A stretch of 5,267 bases of DNA, from the NCBI GenBank assembly GCA_046723645.1, contig JBKOUY010000207.1, forward strand, positions 1 through 5,267, written 5' to 3'. The stretch is from DASQUK01 sp046723645 (GTDB taxonomy: Bacteria; Actinomycetota; Acidimicrobiia; Acidimicrobiales; VFJN01). Made by a program: the position numbers and the translations under genes. The notes under the pieces are model-generated. The model had not been told where the DNA came from, did no database searches, and saw only the letters and a list, made by a program, of their open reading frames with translations. Shown one piece after another: positions 4,968-5,267 of the stretch (within the stretch, counting starts at the first letter, position 1; every line of letters begins with the position of its first letter).

Positions 4968-5267
4968 ATGTCGCCACGGTCCCGTGACCTGCCCCGCCGG
5001 TCGTGCCACGCGGTGCCGGGGTCGAGCCCGCGGTTCATCGCCAAGGCGCCGAACCTCGCGGCGGACATGGTGTTCCTCGACCTCGAGGACGCCGTCGCCC
5101 GCGCCGAGAAGGAGGCCGCCCGGGCGACCGTGGCCGATGCCGTCGCCACGGGCGAGTGGGGCGACACGATCCTCGCGGTGCGGGTCAACGACTGGTCGAC
5201 CCCCTGGACGACGTTCGACATCCTCGAGGTCGTCGCCCGGGCCGGACCCCGCCTCGACGAGATCGTC
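4968..5267 (+). CDS. CitE/HpcH-family CoA-ester lyase, possibly malyl-CoA lyase-like (5' part, runs off right edge)
   Basis: The first 100 codons are present. Residues 11-29 (RSCHAVPGSSPRFIAKAPN) and ADMVFLDLEDAVA (32-44), followed by EKEAAR, are the N-terminal strand and acidic loop of the HpcH/HpaI aldolase/citrate-lyase-beta superfamily, which cleaves or forms C-C bonds in CoA esters with Mg2+. AVRVNDWSTPWTTFDI (66-81), then EVVARAG, resembles L-malyl-CoA/beta-methylmalyl-CoA lyases more than citrate lyase beta subunits; this subfamily choice is an inference because the C-terminal half is absent. ATG 4968 is the only start after the in-frame TAG of the upstream gene at 4956-4958 (codons GCA GCC GCC lie between TAG and ATG). 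There is neither a Shine-Dalgarno sequence nor a TANNNT hexamer at 7-8 nt, so it is probably co-transcribed with, and translated after, the DUF885-type gene. Confidence 0.85.
   Translation, partial: MSPRSRDLPRRSCHAVPGSSPRFIAKAPNLAADMVFLDLEDAVARAEKEAARATVADAVATGEWGDTILAVRVNDWSTPWTTFDILEVVARAGPRLDEIV

Noticed and set aside
2373..5009. Very long minus-strand open frame extending upstream of the 163-residue protein (1042 codons in all)
   Set aside because: It lies antisense to three or more genes with clear family motifs, and its translation is low-complexity (rich in Gly, Arg, His, Pro, Val). This is the usual effect of high GC content suppressing stop codons.

Overview
This window is a very GC-rich stretch of bacterial chromosome, almost certainly from an actinobacterium. 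An Acidimicrobiia-like lineage is plausible, but that placement is an inference. The pointers are the strong G/C bias, frequent GTG starts, no Shine-Dalgarno sequences, TANNNT hexamers 7-8 nt before start codons, a split-barrel flavin/F420-type oxidoreductase, and a small conserved protein of a type I associate with actinobacteria. No phage, transposon, CRISPR, rRNA or tRNA sequence was seen. The region reads as ordinary housekeeping and conserved-hypothetical DNA.

Layout from left to right: (1) the 5' part of a LOG/TIGR00725-type nucleotide-binding protein on the minus strand, start at 254, running off the left edge; (2) a 193-bp divergent intergenic region (255-447) holding a 54-bp near-perfect palindrome at 314-367; (3) a complete class II fumarase gene, fumC, 448-1842 (+); (4) a short convergent gap with a hairpin, then a 163-residue thioredoxin-fold protein without a CXXC motif on the minus strand (1881-2372); (5) a 60-bp divergent promoter region; (6) a 240-residue conserved protein of unknown function with faint NagB/eIF-2B-like character (2433-3155, +); (7) a 93-bp gap with two hairpins; (8) a 152-residue pyridoxamine-phosphate-oxidase-fold oxidoreductase (3249-3707, +); (9) a short gap with a G/C hairpin; (10) a 403-residue DUF885-type putative zinc metallohydrolase (3747-4958, +); (11) after 9 nt, the 5' 100 codons of a CitE/HpcH-type CoA-ester lyase (4968 to the right edge).

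The genes do not form an obvious pathway. Fumarase (TCA cycle) and a possible malyl-CoA-type lyase both concern C4 dicarboxylate metabolism, but they are 3 kb apart with unrelated genes between them, and most genes appear to have their own promoter. The most coherent signal is regulatory. Six of the seven genes have a -10-like hexamer 7-8 nt before the start codon, which predicts leaderless mRNAs. The four GTG-initiated ones share the heptamer TA[C/G][C/G]GTC. The only gene without such a hexamer is the one 9 nt behind its neighbour. The other item that stands out is the 54-bp palindrome between the LOG-type gene and fumC. I do not see convincing evidence of a new multi-gene system here.
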